Program-made: the position numbers and the translations under genes | Shown: in pieces, positions 13,696 to 15,016 of the stretch | Layout of the letters: the number at the start of each line of letters is the position of its first letter | Position numbering within the stretch: position 1 is the first letter of the stretch | DNA from: Lachnospiraceae bacterium | Lineage (GTDB): Bacteria > Bacillota > Clostridia > Lachnospirales > Lachnospiraceae | Direction of reading: 5' to 3' | DNA length: 15,016 nt | Assembly (NCBI GenBank): GCA_003520205.1 | Contig: DOVG01000231.1 | Coordinates: 1 to 15,016, forward strand | The notes under the pieces: generated by a model | What the model saw: the letters and a program-made list of their open reading frames with translations, nothing else | Databases searched by the model: none | Told to the model about the DNA's origin: nothing

Positions 13696-15016
13696 ATGGA
13701 AGTAAGAAATCTACAAAACATGATACTTGAATGCATTGCATATGCAGATGAAATTAATAAAAACGGAGAGATTTTTCCTGAAGATTCACGAATGCCTCTG
13801 AGAGATCTCTTAAGACACGATATAATAGTATTTCTTGGATATCTGTATGAACCCGGAAATAAGCACACTGCTGATCAGATGGAATTCATCAGAACAAACC
13901 TTAGAATGAATCTTTCTGAAGAGAAGTTCGAAGAATTTGTTCAGCAGAAATGTAGGGACGAAAGATTCCTTACAGAAGCACCTAAGTCAATCCGTTACTT
14001 TATTGCTTCTGATCAGGCTGCCAATAAAGAAGCAATGATGTCTGGAGCAGTTTCAAAATCCAAGTTTATAGCTGACAGTTTTCGTAAGATTGGTCAGGGA
14101 TTTATAGACTATCCGGAAGTACATGATGCAACAAAAAAACATTTATCTGATTTTGTTGAAGTTCTTAATGCTACACTTAACAGTGCAGGAATAATGACTT
14201 CACAACACACAAGTATCCTTAGAATGCAGGATAACCCAAACAGAAAACAGGGCGTTGCTACTTTCTCAAGCAGCACAAATCCGGATCTGGAAAATGTAAC
14301 TACTTTTGATGAAAAATCAGGAAGCTTTGTAACAAAGAAGGCTATCAACATCTCCGGATATAACATCCAGAAAAAAAGAGCTGATGATGTATCTGAATTC
14401 CTTAATTTCCAACCGGAAGAAGAAAAGGAAGACGCTATTTTCAAACGAGGTGAAGGTCGTGTAGGTCGTAACCGTCGCGGCAGCGATGATTCAGAAGAGA
14501 TAGAGAAGCCTCTTGATGACCTCATTGCTGAACTTCAGGGACTCACAGGACTTGCTTCTGTTAAAGAAGACGTTATGCATCTTGTTAATATCATAAAAGT
14601 AAGAAGACTTCGTGAATTAAAAGGTCTGAAGCGTATTGATATGTCTTTCCACCTTGTATTTACTGGTAACCCCGGAACAGGTAAGACAACTATCGCTCGT
14701 ATCCTTGCCAAGATATATAAACAGCTTGGAGTTGTAAGCCGCGGACAGTTTATAGAGGTTGACCGTTCAGGTCTGGTTGATCACTATTCCGGTGGTACTG
14801 CTCTAAAAACAACCGAAGTTATAAACAGAGCAATTGGTGGTATCCTCTTTATAGATGAGGCATATACCCTTACTCACAACAAAGAATCAGGTGACTACGG
14901 ACAGGAAGTTGTTGATACTCTTCTTAAACGTATGGAGGATGATCGTGATGACTTCATAGTTATAGTTGCAGGATATACAAATGAAATGCACGAATTTATT
15001 GAATCAAACCCTGGTC
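13696..15016 (+). CDS. AAA+ ATPase, CbbX/SpoVK-like, N-terminal part (cut by window edge)
   Basis: The 440 visible residues end inside the ATPase domain. Residues about 270-440 are a CbxX/CfqX-type AAA+ module: Walker A GNPGTGKT (324-331), a pore-loop region DHYSGGTALKT (362-372), Walker B ILFIDEAY (383-390) and sensor-1 region VIVAGYTNEM (422-431). Such ATPases form hexameric rings that remodel or thread proteins; family members act in Rubisco activation, sporulation and secretion. The first 270 residues are not recognised: a mostly helical stretch (1-180), then a Ser/Thr-rich and highly charged linker (185-270, with GEGRVGRNRRG). I chose the ATG at 13696 with GGAG 13 bases upstream. An in-frame ATG at 13675 has no ribosome site. 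The gene is divergent from the GH3 operon and has no evident link to sugar use. Confidence 0.85.
   Translation, partial: MEVRNLQNMILECIAYADEINKNGEIFPEDSRMPLRDLLRHDIIVFLGYLYEPGNKHTADQMEFIRTNLRMNLSEEKFEEFVQQKCRDERFLTEAPKSIRYFIASDQAANKEAMMSGAVSKSKFIADSFRKIGQGFIDYPEVHDATKKHLSDFVEVLNATLNSAGIMTSQHTSILRMQDNPNRKQGVATFSSSTNPDLENVTTFDEKSGSFVTKKAINISGYNIQKKRADDVSEFLNFQPEEEKEDAIFKRGEGRVGRNRRGSDDSEEIEKPLDDLIAELQGLTGLASVKEDVMHLVNIIKVRRLRELKGLKRIDMSFHLVFTGNPGTGKTTIARILAKIYKQLGVVSRGQFIEVDRSGLVDHYSGGTALKTTEVINRAIGGILFIDEAYTLTHNKESGDYGQEVVDTLLKRMEDDRDDFIVIVAGYTNEMHEFIESNPG

Noticed and set aside
1..15016. CRISPR arrays, tRNA or rRNA genes, insertion sequences, prophage genes
   Set aside because: No regularly spaced repeats, no cloverleaf or rRNA-like stretches and no transposase, integrase or phage-like proteins were seen; the window looks like ordinary chromosomal metabolic DNA.

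Overview
The window reads as a chromosomal segment of a low-GC, Gram-positive gut or rumen anaerobe, most likely a Lachnospiraceae member of the Butyrivibrio/Roseburia type. The grounds are a V-type (not F-type) ATP synthase operon, strong AGGAGG-like ribosome binding sites, a lipoprotein sugar-binding protein with an Ala/Thr/Asp-rich linker, CUT1 permeases without their own ATPase, and a TalC-type transaldolase. The organism assignment is inference; no rRNA or marker gene is present.

Layout. Positions 1-1482 (minus strand) hold the start of a V-type ATP synthase operon: a promoter, a short coiled-coil stalk subunit (H/G type, GTG start) and the N-terminal 350 residues of subunit I (TTG start), cut by the window edge. 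Divergent from it, 1623-2555 (plus) encodes an AraC-family regulator with a cupin-like sensor domain. It converges, through a shared bidirectional terminator (2577-2609), on a sugar ABC transporter operon (minus) of lipoprotein binding protein, MalF-type and MalG-type permeases. Upstream lies a second minus-strand group, read in the order GH3 glycosidase (beta-xylosidase-like), transaldolase, a COG2407 L-fucose/L-arabinose isomerase-family protein, xylulokinase and aldose 1-epimerase, closed by a terminator at 6383-6422. At the right edge a divergent plus-strand gene encodes a CbbX/SpoVK-like AAA+ ATPase with a long unrecognised N-terminal region, truncated by the window.

How it fits together (inference). 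The genes make a complete route for short pentose oligosaccharides, probably xylo-oligosaccharides. The ABC system imports them, the GH3 enzyme, which lacks a signal peptide, cleaves them in the cytoplasm, the epimerase interconverts anomers, the isomerase makes the ketopentose, xylulokinase phosphorylates it, and transaldolase passes the carbon into the pentose phosphate pathway. No classical xylose isomerase gene is visible; the COG2407 protein occupies that place.

The most interesting signal is regulatory. The promoters of the transporter operon and of the GH3-led operon, about 7 kb apart, share a 43-bp block (33/43 identical) made of two direct half-sites related to TCAAATATTGC exactly 21 bp apart and abutting weak -35 regions. 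This is the classic geometry of an AraC-family activator site, so the block is a good candidate target of the AraC regulator encoded at 1623. RNA hairpins between genes (three in a row after the binding-protein gene, and a UUCG-capped one before xylulokinase) suggest tuning of expression within each operon.
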